This document shows, one piece after another, positions 36,875 through 45,901 of a DNA stretch of 64,000 bases. This DNA comes from Burkholderiales bacterium LSUCC0115 (GTDB lineage: Bacteria; Pseudomonadota; Gammaproteobacteria; Burkholderiales; Burkholderiaceae_A). The position numbers and the translations under genes were made by a program. Below the pieces are notes generated by a model that did no database searches, was not told the DNA's origin, and worked only from the letters and a program-made list of their open reading frames with translations. Location of the stretch: assembly GCA_009646425.1 (NCBI GenBank), contig WJBW01000001.1, positions 1 through 64,000 of the forward strand. The letters are read 5' to 3'. Each line of letters begins with the position of its first letter. Positions within the stretch are counted from its first letter, which is position 1.

Positions 36875-37841
36875 AGAAAACCCGTTGTAGATGACCAAAG
36901 ATAGACTCAAAGACCAGTCTGGGGTTCAGCGGATGGTCCGCTGACCGCGTCATGCCCTGCAGCACCGAGAGCTGATGGGCCAGGCGCAGATCGCCACCGG
37001 GCAGTCGGCCCAGGCTCTGGGCCTGGCGACTCAGATCGGGCGAACAGTCCCCAAACACCTTGGGCGCTAGCCCCAGACTCACCCGCTGCAGATCGGTCAG
37101 CCAGAACTGGCAGTGCTCCAACACCTCCCGGACATCGGCCTTGCCAGCCGTCTGGGCCCAGCCCAATGGGTCGGCCCGGTCGGCCTGTCGAAGCATGGGC
37201 AACAACCAGGCCCCGACACTGCTGGCCGCGAGCACCTGCTGGGCCACCAGCCCCGCATCCAGGTGCAGGGTCAGTCGTCGGCAACGGGACAGGATGGTCT
37301 TGGGCACGCCCTCCAGTCGGTCGGCCACCAGGATAAAACGAAGGCCGTCGGCGGGTTCTTCCAGCGTTTTGAGCAAGGCATTGGCAGCGGCAAAGTTCAT
37401 GTCGGCCACAGGCCCCAGGACCACGTATCGGCGGCCACCTCGATGGGAGCTGACCTGGGCAAAGGTGGCCAGGCCGCGGATCTGATCGATCCGAATCTCC
37501 TTGCTGGCCTTTTTGTCACTCCCAGCGGCACTGCCCCCCTCGCCCGTCGACTCTGGGGACTCACCCGATAAAGCCCCCTCCTCCTCGTTGGCATCGGACT
37601 GCACCAACCGCAGGTCGGGATGCTGACCCTGAGAGACCCAGCCACAGCTCGGACAACTGCCGCAGGCAGATCCATCCGGCAGAGGCGACTCGCACAGATC
37701 GGCTGCCGCCCATTCCAGGGCAAAGCCCAGCAGATCGGCATTCGGCGGGCCTGAGATGAGCAGGGCTGAGGCTGGCCTCTGGCGCACAGTCTGGGATTGT
37801 TTCCACCAGTCTTGAAACCATGAGAAGTCTTTTTTAATCAT
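36867..37841 (-). CDS. holB: DNA polymerase III delta' subunit
   Basis: The ATG at 37841 overlaps the tmk stop as ATGA, which fixes the start; the product is 324 residues. It is part of the clamp loader. The zinc module has C50, C60, C63 and C66. The Walker-A position reads SGPPNADLLG, so it should not bind ATP, as is normal for delta'. ILSRCRRLTL carries the SRC motif. A Ser/Gly/Glu-rich insert (GALSGESPESTGEGGSAAGS) at about 86-105 enlarges the protein. Confidence 0.93.
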   Translation of the reverse strand: MIKKDFSWFQDWWKQSQTVRQRPASALLISGPPNADLLGFALEWAAADLCESPLPDGSACGSCPSCGWVSQGQHPDLRLVQSDANEEEGALSGESPESTGEGGSAAGSDKKASKEIRIDQIRGLATFAQVSSHRGGRRYVVLGPVADMNFAAANALLKTLEEPADGLRFILVADRLEGVPKTILSRCRRLTLHLDAGLVAQQVLAASSVGAWLLPMLRQADRADPLGWAQTAGKADVREVLEHCQFWLTDLQRVSLGLAPKVFGDCSPDLSRQAQSLGRLPGGDLRLAHQLSVLQGMTRSADHPLNPRLVFESIFGHLQRVFYA

Positions 37842-38485
37842 GGTCTTGAAAGAATCTCTTTGAGTGTTTTCTGTATCGATTCGATGGGCTGCTCCGCATC
37901 GATCCAATGCACGGTCTTGGGATCACGACGGGCCGCAGCCCGCTGATAGCCCATTCGAACCCGTTCGAAAAAAGCCACGTCTTCCAGTTCGAATCGATCG
38001 AGTGACTGGACCTGGGCATCGCGCTTGGCCCGACGTTGGGCGGCAACACTGGCTGGCAAGTCAAAGTAAATCACCAGATGGGGACCAGCACCGCCGGCCT
38101 CGACCGACTGTGACAACTGCTCCAACAGGCCATCGTCCACACCGCGACCCCCACCCTGATAGGCCCAGCTGGAATCCAGGTAGCGGTCACAGAGCACCGT
38201 TTGACCTTGACGAAGCGCCGGCCAGACCGTCTGCAACAGGTGGTCCCGACGGGCGGCAAAGACGCTGAGGCACTCGGTGAGGCCATCCATGGGACTGTGA
38301 AGCACCAATTCGCGAATCGATTCCGCCAGGACGGAGCCGCCTGGCTCTCGGGTCAGGACGACCTGGTGGCCAAGCTCGGACAGGCATTGCTGAATAAAGG
38401 GCAGGTGGGTGCTCTTGCCGGAGCCGTCGATGCCCTCCACCACCACAAACCATCCAGCGGAGGGGGTCTTGAGTGGGTCTTGCAT
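37838..38485 (-). CDS. tmk: Thymidylate kinase
   Basis: This 215-residue P-loop enzyme phosphorylates dTMP to dTDP. The P-loop is EGIDGSGKST (17-26). The DR(Y/H) motif is CDRYLDSSWAYQGGGRG, with the lid region following. Size and motifs are standard. Its stop overlaps the holB start and its start lies 4 bases after the mltG stop, so the operon is tightly coupled. Confidence 0.95.
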   Translation of the reverse strand: MQDPLKTPSAGWFVVVEGIDGSGKSTHLPFIQQCLSELGHQVVLTREPGGSVLAESIRELVLHSPMDGLTECLSVFAARRDHLLQTVWPALRQGQTVLCDRYLDSSWAYQGGGRGVDDGLLEQLSQSVEAGGAGPHLVIYFDLPASVAAQRRAKRDAQVQSLDRFELEDVAFFERVRMGYQRAAARRDPKTVHWIDAEQPIESIQKTLKEILSRP

Positions 38486-38489
38486 GAGG

Positions 38490-39644
38490 CTATCGTCTCA
38501 CGGTTTTCTGGGCACGACGGGCCTGACGCATCTTGGCGACTGGCCGATCCTCTTCGGGAGGCGCCAGTGCCACTGGGCCATTGTCGAGGCGCGTGGGCTC
38601 AGGGCCCTTTTTGAGCTGGAAGAACCGCACCGCCTGATTGTGCTGGCGAAGGCTGTGGCTGAAGTAGGAGCGTCCATCGCCCATGGCCACAAAATAACGC
38701 CAGGATCCTGCCGCAGGGGTCATCGCCGCCACGATGGCCGCCCGGCCAGGGTTGGCAATGGGCGTCGGTGGCAGGCCCTTGATCACGTAGGTGTTGTAGG
38801 CCGATGGGTGACGCAGGTCGCGCTTGCGCAGGTTGCCATCAAACCGGCCTCCCAGGCCATAGATCACGGTGGGATCCGACTCCAGTCGCATGCCCTCGGC
38901 CAATCGCCGGTGAAAGACCGCAGACACGTAGCTCCGATCAAACTCCGCCTGGGTCTCGCGCTCAATGATCGAGGCGAGGATGAGGGCTTGGTAGGGTGTC
39001 TGCAAGCTGACGTGGGGGTTTCGGGCATCCCAGGCTTGGCTGAGCACAGCCTGTTGCAGCCTGACCGCCCTGGTCAAGATCTCAAGGTCACTGCTGCCCC
39101 GCATGAACAGATAGGTGTCTGGAAAGAGCCAACCCTCGATGCTGGTGCTCTCCAGACCCACTGCCTGAATCAGCGCAGCCTGGGCCTTGGCGGGATCGGA
39201 CGGCAGGCTGGCCGTGACGCCGGAGTGACGGTGCAAGGCGGCCAAGATGTCTGAAAAGCGCCAGCCCTCTACAAAGGTCACGGTGTCCTGAAGCGCATCG
39301 CCACGGGCCATCTTGTCGATCAGGTCATGCAGGCTCAGACCGGGTGTCAGGCCATAGACACCAGCCTGTAGGCTGCGATGCTGACCCAACAAACGCGCCG
39401 TCCAGGCAAAGGCCGTGCTGCCAATCGGCAGCCCAGCATCCTCGAGCAGCAGGCCAACCGCCTGGGCCGAACTGCCCTTGGGCACCACGAGCTCCAGGGC
39501 GATGGTATTGGGGTCTTGGTTGGGACCTGCGACTGGCACCAGGGATTGGCCAAGCCACCACGCCACCGAACCGGCCAGCAGGGCCAAGGCCACCATCAAG
39601 CCACTGATGACACGAAAGAGACGTGGGATTTGAGGAATCTGCAT
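38490..39644 (-). CDS. mltG: Endolytic murein transglycosylase MltG
   Basis: This is a 384-residue inner-membrane protein with an N-terminal membrane anchor (about 8-31) and a periplasmic YceG domain. The catalytic Glu is E228 in ASIIERETQ; SDPTVIYGLGGRFDGNLRK is also conserved. MltG cuts nascent glycan strands and sets their length. After the usual end (YFSHSLRQHNQAV) there is an extra tail of about 45 residues, rich in Pro, Glu and Arg, ending QARRAQKTVRR. It is the first gene of the leftward operon and divergent from ygfZ (24 bases apart). Confidence 0.94.
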   Translation of the reverse strand: MQIPQIPRLFRVISGLMVALALLAGSVAWWLGQSLVPVAGPNQDPNTIALELVVPKGSSAQAVGLLLEDAGLPIGSTAFAWTARLLGQHRSLQAGVYGLTPGLSLHDLIDKMARGDALQDTVTFVEGWRFSDILAALHRHSGVTASLPSDPAKAQAALIQAVGLESTSIEGWLFPDTYLFMRGSSDLEILTRAVRLQQAVLSQAWDARNPHVSLQTPYQALILASIIERETQAEFDRSYVSAVFHRRLAEGMRLESDPTVIYGLGGRFDGNLRKRDLRHPSAYNTYVIKGLPPTPIANPGRAAIVAAMTPAAGSWRYFVAMGDGRSYFSHSLRQHNQAVRFFQLKKGPEPTRLDNGPVALAPPEEDRPVAKMRQARRAQKTVRR

Positions 39645-39668
39645 GAACTGGTCGCTATATTACGGCCT

Positions 39669-40697
39669 ATGTCCTCCACCTCATCCCAGACCACCAGCCC
39701 CTCACCCCTGCCCTACGCCGTCTTGCAGATCCAGGGGGCAGACGCCCAAACCTTTTTGCAAGGCCAGTTCACCAACAGCCTGTCCAAACTCCAGCCCCTG
39801 ACCGGCCAGCCCACGGCCTACCAGCGAAATGGCTATTGTTCGGCCAAAGGTCGCCTGCTGGCCATTGGTCGGTGCTGGCAGACGGCCGCAGACGCCTATC
39901 GGCTCTTGGTACCACAAGAGATCTCGGAGGCCCTGATCAAGCGGCTGCGCATGTTCGTGCTGCGAGCCAAGGTCACCATCGAGCGAGCCGACGTTCAGGT
40001 CTACGGTCTGCAATCAACCGCCTCGGTCCCTCAGGCTACCGAACCCGGTGCACCAGCACTCCTGGTGGACCAGCCCATCCCTGGCCTCACCCGCCTGACT
40101 CAGCCCACTGCCCCACAGGGCATCAACGGTTCAGCTGGGGCACTTCATTGGCTGGTCGTCGAGAACCGGTCACCTGAGGTCTGGCGCGAGGCCCTGCCAG
40201 ACCAGCGCCTGCTCTCCCCCATCGACTGGCACTGGCAGCAGACTGCGCTGGCCGAGCCCTGGATCTGGGCCGCTTCGCAAGACCGGTTCGTTCCACAGGC
40301 CATCAACTTTGAGTTGTTGGATGGCGTCGACTTCCAAAAAGGCTGTTACCCGGGCCAAGAGGTCGTGGCCCGAAGCCAGTACCTGGGCAAGCTGAAGACG
40401 CGGCTCTTTGTGATGACCGCCGATCAAGATCCTTCGGGCTGTACCCTTGGTTCCGATGTCTGGCTAGAGGACGCCGCACCGATTGGCGAACTGGTGCAGA
40501 CAGCTCTGGGGACGGATGGTCGACCCAACCTGGTGCTGGTTAGCCTGGACCTGACGGCCTGGAACGCAGTGGTCCAGACCAAAGGCAGTCTCAGGCTGGG
40601 ACCCTCATGGGAAGAGGGCCTGAGCCTTCGTCCGATGGCCCAGCCCTATGCAGTCCCGCTGGAGCCTAATCAGCCGGTACGGCCGAAACTGAACTAG
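39669..40697 (+). CDS. ygfZ: Folate-binding Fe-S cluster repair protein YgfZ
   Basis: The ATG at 39669 is used; a frame extending upstream lies antisense to mltG. The 342-residue protein has the GcvT-like fold and the family motif KGCYPGQE at 224-231, with C226 the key residue. YgfZ helps maintain certain 4Fe-4S enzymes such as MiaB in a folate-dependent way. The C-terminus overlaps the convergent thioesterase gene by 32 bases. RimO, DinG and AcnB in this window are Fe-S proteins, but a specific link is not shown. Confidence 0.92.
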   Translation: MSSTSSQTTSPSPLPYAVLQIQGADAQTFLQGQFTNSLSKLQPLTGQPTAYQRNGYCSAKGRLLAIGRCWQTAADAYRLLVPQEISEALIKRLRMFVLRAKVTIERADVQVYGLQSTASVPQATEPGAPALLVDQPIPGLTRLTQPTAPQGINGSAGALHWLVVENRSPEVWREALPDQRLLSPIDWHWQQTALAEPWIWAASQDRFVPQAINFELLDGVDFQKGCYPGQEVVARSQYLGKLKTRLFVMTADQDPSGCTLGSDVWLEDAAPIGELVQTALGTDGRPNLVLVSLDLTAWNAVVQTKGSLRLGPSWEEGLSLRPMAQPYAVPLEPNQPVRPKLN

Positions 40698-41106
40698 ACC
40701 GATGAACCACAGGCATCCGCCGAAAGGTGCCCATGGCCTGAGCCAATAGGCGCCCCGAGGCATCTTTGAGGTCCGCCCGACAAAAGGCCATGCTCGTGGA
40801 GCGATGGTCGCAATAGCCAAAGGCATGCAGCTCGCCCTTGGCTGGGCGCAGAAAACTGGTTTTCATTTCAATGGTGACCACTGCCATGTTGGCCGGGTCT
40901 GCTGACCGAGCGGCCAGGGCCATGGTCACATCCAAAAGGGTCATGACCACGCCTCCATGGGCCACCCCAAGGCCATTGAGGTGGTGAGGGGCCAGGCGCA
41001 GCATGATCTCGCTCTGTCCATCGTGGGCCGAGACAAACTCTGCCCCCAGGTGCTCCACAAAGGGCGTGAAGCTGGTGAGATCCGTTCTTTGATCAGGGCT
41101 TTGCAT
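40666..41106 (-). CDS. PaaI-type hot-dog thioesterase
   Basis: The ATG at 41106 gives 146 residues with the hot-dog fold. The active-site region is HLNGLGVAHGGVVMTLLDVTMA, which fits the HGG-N-D pattern of PaaI/YbgC-like acyl-CoA thioesterases. VTIEMKTSFLRPAKGEL is the next core strand. The substrate is not predictable. It is alone on its strand, divergent from selO (33 bases between starts) and convergent with ygfZ. Confidence 0.85.
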   Translation of the reverse strand: MQSPDQRTDLTSFTPFVEHLGAEFVSAHDGQSEIMLRLAPHHLNGLGVAHGGVVMTLLDVTMALAARSADPANMAVVTIEMKTSFLRPAKGELHAFGYCDHRSTSMAFCRADLKDASGRLLAQAMGTFRRMPVVHRSSSVSAVPAD

Positions 41107-41139
41107 AGCCCAAGACGATACCAGCCTTACCATGTGCAC

Positions 41140-42753
41140 ATGAATGGACCTGCCCAGTTCACACCACCCAGCCTGCCGCCTCTGTCGGCCCATCCGCCAT
41201 CTGGGGTCGTGCCGCAGTGTTCGCCAGAGAGCCTGGGCCTGAAGCCCGAGGCCTGGCAGAAAGGTCTGGGTCAGCTGGTGCCGCAGGGCCTTGGCCTGGC
41301 CTGCGACCCTACCCCCTTGGATCGGGCCGAATGGGTGAGTGTCAGTAGCCGGGCGGCCAGTCTGCTGGGCCTAACCCCCGATGAGCTGTTGCAGCAGCCC
41401 GCCTGGCTGGCGCTGCTCTCTGGCCAACAGACCGTTCAAGGCCATGCTGCCTATGCCAGCGTCTATGCCGGTCATCAGTTCGGTGTCTTCGTTCCACGAC
41501 TGGGCGATGGCCGAGCCCTCAACCTGGGCATGCTCAATGGTTGGGAGCTCCAACTCAAAGGAGCTGGGCCCACCCCCTATGCTCGTCACGCAGACGGCCG
41601 GGCCGTCCTGCGTTCGTCGATTCGCGAATACCTGTGTTCGGAGTTCATGGCTGCGCTGGGCGTGCCCACGACCCGTGCCCTCTCTCTGGTCAGTGCCACC
41701 ACTCCGGTCTTTCGGGAGACCACCGAGACAGCAGCCGTCGTCTGTCGGCTCGCCCCCAGCTTTGTTCGCTTTGGCCACTTTGAATACCTGGCCTCCCAGC
41801 AGCAACCGGCCCTCCTCCAGGAGTTGGTCGATCACCTGGTTCAGACCCAACCCAACTTTGAGGCCCTGCGTGGGCAGCCCAGCGGGGCCTCCCGCAACAG
41901 AGCCTTCTTTGAACAGGTGGCAGACCAGACCGCGGCCCTCATGGCCCACTGGACGGTGCAGGGCTTCATGCACGGCGTGATGAACACCGACAACTTCAGC
42001 ATCCTGGGCCTCACCATTGACTATGGACCCTACGGCTGGATGGAGCATTTCGCGGTTCACCACATCTGCAACCACTCCGACCACCAAGGTCGGTATGCCT
42101 ACAGTCAGCAGCCCTCCATTGGACTCTGGAATCTGCAGCGGCTGCTGGTGGCCCTGTCCTCTGTGGATCTGGGTGAACCCATCCAAGCGATCAACGAGCG
42201 TCTGATCGAGTCCTACGAGAAGACCTTTCAGCAGACCTATCAAACCGGCATGGCCCGTCGACTGGGGCTCCCCTCTGAGCAGACCGAGGCCTTGGCCTCA
42301 CTGCTGCAAAACCTTTATCCGCTGCTGGCATCGGTCGACTACCCGCGTTTCATGCGGGCTATGGCCGAGATCGACCCCCGCGAGAATCCGCAAGACCCAG
42401 CGGGCCTGCTCAAGGGCTATGGCCCATTGGTCGACGAGGTGCTCGATCGAGAGGCCCTGGCGCGCTGGCTGGTCGACTATCGGCAACTCTGGCTAGCTGA
42501 TCATGGCGCCCAGGCCGACCTAGCGAGCTGGCAGGCCACAGTCCGTCAGGCCAACCCAGCCTTTGTCCTTCGCAACTGGGTGGCCCAAGAGATCATTCAG
42601 GCCGCCCAAGAGGGAGACTGGAGTGGCTTACACGATGGGCTTCGCATCTTCACCAGCCCCTTTGATGAGCATCTGGACCTGCCCCATCGCCAACACTGGC
42701 GACAGAGTCCGCCAGACTGGGCCCATCACCTGGAAGTCAGCTGTTCCAGTTAA
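41140..42753 (+). CDS. selO: Protein adenylyltransferase SelO (YdiU)
   Basis: The ATG at 41140 gives 537 residues, longer than E. coli SelO (478) mainly at the N-terminus. The pseudokinase-like fold transfers AMP to Ser/Thr/Tyr. Visible motifs are RLGDGRALNLG, LKGAGPTPYARHADGRAVLR, HGVMNTDNFSILGLTIDYGP with catalytic Asp residues, and the end EVSCSS. That Cys third from the end matches the Sec/Cys position of SelO proteins and is thought to be redox-active. It is followed by msrB, a fitting neighbour in oxidative-stress response. Confidence 0.95.
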   Translation: MNGPAQFTPPSLPPLSAHPPSGVVPQCSPESLGLKPEAWQKGLGQLVPQGLGLACDPTPLDRAEWVSVSSRAASLLGLTPDELLQQPAWLALLSGQQTVQGHAAYASVYAGHQFGVFVPRLGDGRALNLGMLNGWELQLKGAGPTPYARHADGRAVLRSSIREYLCSEFMAALGVPTTRALSLVSATTPVFRETTETAAVVCRLAPSFVRFGHFEYLASQQQPALLQELVDHLVQTQPNFEALRGQPSGASRNRAFFEQVADQTAALMAHWTVQGFMHGVMNTDNFSILGLTIDYGPYGWMEHFAVHHICNHSDHQGRYAYSQQPSIGLWNLQRLLVALSSVDLGEPIQAINERLIESYEKTFQQTYQTGMARRLGLPSEQTEALASLLQNLYPLLASVDYPRFMRAMAEIDPRENPQDPAGLLKGYGPLVDEVLDREALARWLVDYRQLWLADHGAQADLASWQATVRQANPAFVLRNWVAQEIIQAAQEGDWSGLHDGLRIFTSPFDEHLDLPHRQHWRQSPPDWAHHLEVSCSS

Positions 42754-42806
42754 CCCACTGAATCCATTGACCCCATTGATCCCATGAACCCTGGAGTTCG
42801 ATTGAC

Positions 42807-43211
42807 ATGAGTGCAAACGACCAAGACCCACGTGATGCGGACTACCGACAGCGGCTCACCGACATGCAGTACGCCGTGACGCGCCTCAAGCACACCGAAC
42901 CACCCTTCACGGGGATCTATTGGAACCACTGGCAAAAGGGGCAGTACCACTGCATCTGTTGTGGCACGCCTCTTTTTTCCTCCGAGACCAAATTCGATGC
43001 GGGCTGCGGCTGGCCCAGCTACTTTCAAGCACTGGATCCCGCTGCCATCAAAGAGGTCCGCGACACCACCCACGGGATGATCCGCACCGAGATTCTCTGC
43101 GCCGCCTGCGACGCCCACCTGGGCCATGTCTTCGACGACGGGCCGGCCCCCACCGGCCTGCGTTACTGCGTAAACTCAGCCTCTGTCGACTTTAAGGAAT
43201 CCTCTGAATGA
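42807..43211 (+). CDS. msrB: Peptide methionine (R)-S-oxide reductase
   Basis: This 134-residue enzyme reduces methionine-R-sulfoxide in proteins. Zinc ligands are C49, C52, C98 and C101. The catalytic Cys is C121 in RYCVNSAS and the likely resolving Cys is C67 (GCGWPSYF). There is no signal peptide, so it is cytoplasmic. The stop overlaps the yciB ATG (ATGA). The 53 bases upstream carry short imperfect repeats of CCATTGA/CCCATGA. Confidence 0.96.
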   Translation: MSANDQDPRDADYRQRLTDMQYAVTRLKHTEPPFTGIYWNHWQKGQYHCICCGTPLFSSETKFDAGCGWPSYFQALDPAAIKEVRDTTHGMIRTEILCAACDAHLGHVFDDGPAPTGLRYCVNSASVDFKESSE

Positions 43212-43744
43212 AGCTGTTGGCCGATTGGCTCCCGATTGTGGCGTTTTTTGTGGTCTACAAGACGGTGGACTTGTATTGGGCCACGGCCGTGGCCATTGGA
43301 CTGTCGGTCTTGTTCATTGCCCTGATGCGCATCAAGGGCCAGGCCATTGATCGGATGCAGTGGATCAGTCTGGCCTTGATCGTGGTCTTTGGTGGTGCGA
43401 CCCTGGTTCTGCACGACGAACAGTTCATCAAGCTCAAGCCCACCATTCTCTACGGTGCCTTCTGCCTGGTCTTTCTGCTACCTCAGCTTCTGGGCAAAGC
43501 CCTGGTCATTGAAAAAATGCTGGGCCAGAAGGTCGAGCTGCCAGGTTCGGTCTGGCAGCGCCTGAACACGGCCTGGGCCATCTTTTTTGCGGGCATGGCC
43601 GTTCTCAATTGGTGGGTGGCGCAGGCCTTTTCCACCGACACCTGGGTGAACTTCAAGCTCTTTGGCGGTATTGGCCTGACACTGGCCTTTGTGCTGGCCC
43701 AGGGCGTCTACATGAGCCGCCACGTCAAAGAGACCCAGCAGTGA
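43208..43744 (+). CDS. yciB: Inner-membrane-spanning protein YciB (septation protein A)
   Basis: This 178-residue protein has five to six hydrophobic helices. [18 protein letters not shown] is the family N-terminus, and [16 protein letters not shown] and [20 protein letters not shown] follow. YciB (also IspZ/IspA in Shigella) affects cell-envelope and septum formation. It is coupled to msrB by an ATGA overlap and to bolA by a GTGA overlap. Confidence 0.95.
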   Translation: MKLLADWLPIVAFFVVYKTVDLYWATAVAIGLSVLFIALMRIKGQAIDRMQWISLALIVVFGGATLVLHDEQFIKLKPTILYGAFCLVFLLPQLLGKALVIEKMLGQKVELPGSVWQRLNTAWAIFFAGMAVLNWWVAQAFSTDTWVNFKLFGGIGLTLAFVLAQGVYMSRHVKETQQ

Positions 43745-44019
43745 CCCAAGACGCTCTCACCGAAATCATCGAGTCGCGCCTTCGTGTGGCGCTCAGCCCA
43801 ACAGAGCTTCAGGTCTGGGATGACTCTGATGCCCACAAGGGACATGCAGGGGCGGCCAAAGGAGGGGGCCATTTCGAGGTGCTGATCACTTCGGATCGCT
43901 TCTCGGGCCTGCGGCCCATCGCCCGTCACCGCCTTGTGTATGATGCTTTGGGCGATCTGATGCGCAGCCGAATCCATGCGCTGTCCATCAATGCCAAGAC
44001 ACCAGAAGAGTCCCTCTAA
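43741..44019 (+). CDS. bolA: BolA family protein
   Basis: Starting at GTG 43741, inside the yciB stop, the product is 92 residues. The BolA fold is seen in GGHFEVLITSDRFSGLRPIARHRLVYDALGD, quoted here only in part as FSGLRPIARHRLVYDAL. The conserved RHR-type His lies in ARHRLVY. BolA proteins pair with monothiol glutaredoxins in iron metabolism and influence cell shape. yciB-bolA-ppiC order is common in Burkholderiales. Confidence 0.93.
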   Translation: MTQDALTEIIESRLRVALSPTELQVWDDSDAHKGHAGAAKGGGHFEVLITSDRFSGLRPIARHRLVYDALGDLMRSRIHALSINAKTPEESL

Positions 44020-44087
44020 TCAGCCGACCCATCCCGACCCATCCTGTCCAACTCCTTTTAACCGTTCCTGCCTCCGAGCCCTTCGCC

Positions 44088-44861
44088 ATGACATCCATCG
44101 CCCGCCTGTCCGCCGCCATCTGCCTGCTGACCGTTGTCACCACTGCCTCCGCCCAGAACATCGCCGTGGTCAATGGACGCCCCATCCCCAAAGAGCGCGC
44201 CGATCTCTTTTTGAAAGAGCTGGAAAAGCAGGGCCAACAGGTGACGCCGGAGTTGGCCGCCCTGGTGCGCCAGGAGCTGGTTGACCGCGAGATTCTGCTT
44301 CAGGAAGCCGAGCGTCGTGGGCTGCCCGCCAAGGCCGACATTAAGTTTCAGATTGACTCGTCGCGCCAGCAGATCCTGATCCAGGCCCTGGTCCAGAATG
44401 AGATCGAGCGCTCGCCACTCAAGGATGCGGACATTCGGGCCGAATACGACCGCCTGACGGCCCAGCAGTCGACTGAGTACCGTGCACGCCACATCCTGGT
44501 TGAGACTGAAGATCAGGCCAAAGACACCATCGCCAAGCTGCAAAAAGGCGCCAAGTTCGAAGAACTCGCCAAAGCGTCCAAAGATCCTGGCTCGGCCGCC
44601 AAAGGGGGGGACCTGGACTGGGCCTCCGCTTCGACATTCGTGAAGCCGTTTGCCGACGCCATGGCCAGCCTGAAGAAGGGGCAGCTGGCTGACAAGCCGG
44701 TGCAGACCCAATTTGGCTGGCACGTGATTCGACTTGATGACACCCGGGCAGCCAAGTTGCCCGATTTCGAGTCCGTCAAAGAGCAGCTGGCTGAGAGCCT
44801 ACAGCGCAAAAAACTCGGTGACTTTCAACAGGCCCTGAAAAACAAGGCCAAGATCAAATAA
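44088..44861 (+). CDS. Periplasmic peptidyl-prolyl isomerase, parvulin type (PpiC/SurA-like)
   Basis: This 257-residue protein has a signal peptide ending near residue 22 (TTASAQ). An N-terminal helical SurA-like part follows (about 25-120). The rotamase domain then has RARHILVETEDQAKDTI, GGDLDWASASTFVKPF and TQFGWHVIRLDD. It should assist folding of outer-membrane proteins. It lies 68 bases after bolA and is followed by a hairpin. Confidence 0.93.
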   Translation: MTSIARLSAAICLLTVVTTASAQNIAVVNGRPIPKERADLFLKELEKQGQQVTPELAALVRQELVDREILLQEAERRGLPAKADIKFQIDSSRQQILIQALVQNEIERSPLKDADIRAEYDRLTAQQSTEYRARHILVETEDQAKDTIAKLQKGAKFEELAKASKDPGSAAKGGDLDWASASTFVKPFADAMASLKKGQLADKPVQTQFGWHVIRLDDTRAAKLPDFESVKEQLAESLQRKKLGDFQQALKNKAKIK

Positions 44862-44887
44862 GGCCGTCAGTCGTTCCGGACGGCCTG
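44862..44887. terminator. Hairpin between convergent genes
   Basis: AGGCCGTC and GACGGCCT form a perfect 8-base stem around a 10-base loop. On the minus strand it is followed by TATTTG, so it may stop transcription from the transpeptidase gene. On the plus strand no T run follows. Confidence 0.5.
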
Positions 44888-44894
44888 GCCCTGG

Positions 44895-45428
44895 CTAGGC
44901 GTCCAGTAAATGCACCGTCGTACCGGCGTCGACACGGTCAAACAGTTCGACGATATCGGGGCTGCGCATTCGGATGCAGCCGATCGACCCCGGCTCCCCC
45001 ATCTCGACGGATGGCGGACTGCCATGCAGGTAGACGTAGCGACGCATGGTGTCGCAGTCCCCAAACCGATTAAAGCCAGGCTCGAGTCCACACAGCCACA
45101 GAATGCGAGTCAGGATCCAGTCCCGCGAGGGATTGGCCTGCGCCAACGCCGGCGTCCAGACCTCACCAGTCGGCCTGCGACCCACAAAGACCGTCTCCAA
45201 CGGGGAACCTGCCCCGATCTTGGCCCGGATGCGATGCCTTCCCAGCGGTGTCTGGTAGCTGCCCATCTTCTGGCCAACCCCATTCTTCGAGCTGGAAATG
45301 GCGTATTGCAGGACCGGTTCCAGGGCGGACAGCGCCTCGGGGTTCCAGCGATCCAATTGGTCAGACAGCCCTTCGTAGAAACTCAGGCGCTGCTCGGCGA
45401 TGGAGATCAAGATGTGTTGAGCGGTCAT
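44895..45428 (-). CDS. L,D-transpeptidase (YkuD domain)
   Basis: The 177-residue protein is almost only a YkuD catalytic domain. H135 in YLHGSPP and C151 in GSIGCIRM are the catalytic pair. The domain starts ILISIAEQRLSFYEG. Enzymes of this type cross-link peptidoglycan through meso-Dap or attach lipoproteins, in the periplasm. No signal peptide is visible at this start, which is odd for a periplasmic enzyme; short forms of this kind recur in Burkholderiales. It overlaps the tadA stop by 4 bases (ATGA) and ends the leftward operon. Confidence 0.88.
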   Translation of the reverse strand: MTAQHILISIAEQRLSFYEGLSDQLDRWNPEALSALEPVLQYAISSSKNGVGQKMGSYQTPLGRHRIRAKIGAGSPLETVFVGRRPTGEVWTPALAQANPSRDWILTRILWLCGLEPGFNRFGDCDTMRRYVYLHGSPPSVEMGEPGSIGCIRMRSPDIVELFDRVDAGTTVHLLDA

Positions 45429-45901
45429 GCGCCAGAGCCTTCACGCTGTTGGGCCCGACGCCGGGCAAAAAAAGCTTGCAGCATCTGCCCGCACTCATCG
45501 GCCATCAAACCGCCTCGCACAAGGGTCTGATGGTTGATCGACCGGTTGGCGTACAAATCGAGTGCGCTGCCTGCGGCACCGGTCTTGGGATCAGGGGCCC
45601 CATAGACCACCTCCGACAGGCGGGCATGGAAGATGGCACCCGAGCACATGGCGCAGGGCTCCAGGGTCACGTACAGACGACAGTCGGTGAGTCGATAATT
45701 ACCGAGCCTCCGGGCCGCTGATCGAAGCGCCATGACTTCAGCGTGCGCTGTTGGGTCGTGATCGCCGATGGGGGCATTGGACCCGACCGCGATCACCTGA
45801 TCGCCTTGAACCAAGACCGCCCCAACGGGGACCTCGCCCCGCTCGGCAGCCAAGGCGGCCTGCTCCAGAGCAAGCCGCATGAAGTCCTGGTCGTTAGGCA
45901 C
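45425..45901 (-). CDS. tadA: tRNA adenosine(34) deaminase
   Basis: This 158-residue zinc enzyme makes inosine at the wobble base of tRNA-Arg(ACG). The HAE motif is H53-A-E55, and zinc Cys are C83 and C86 (EPCAMC). DPKTGAAGSALDLYAN is the family loop that follows. It overlaps the DUF465 gene by 8 bases upstream and the transpeptidase gene by 4 bases downstream. Confidence 0.95.
   Translation of the reverse strand: MPNDQDFMRLALEQAALAAERGEVPVGAVLVQGDQVIAVGSNAPIGDHDPTAHAEVMALRSAARRLGNYRLTDCRLYVTLEPCAMCSGAIFHARLSEVVYGAPDPKTGAAGSALDLYANRSINHQTLVRGGLMADECGQMLQAFFARRRAQQREGSGA

Noticed and set aside
42754-42806. Possible CRISPR-like or direct repeat before msrB
   Set aside because: Units of about 12 bases are imperfect and lack spacers, so they are simple sequence variation.
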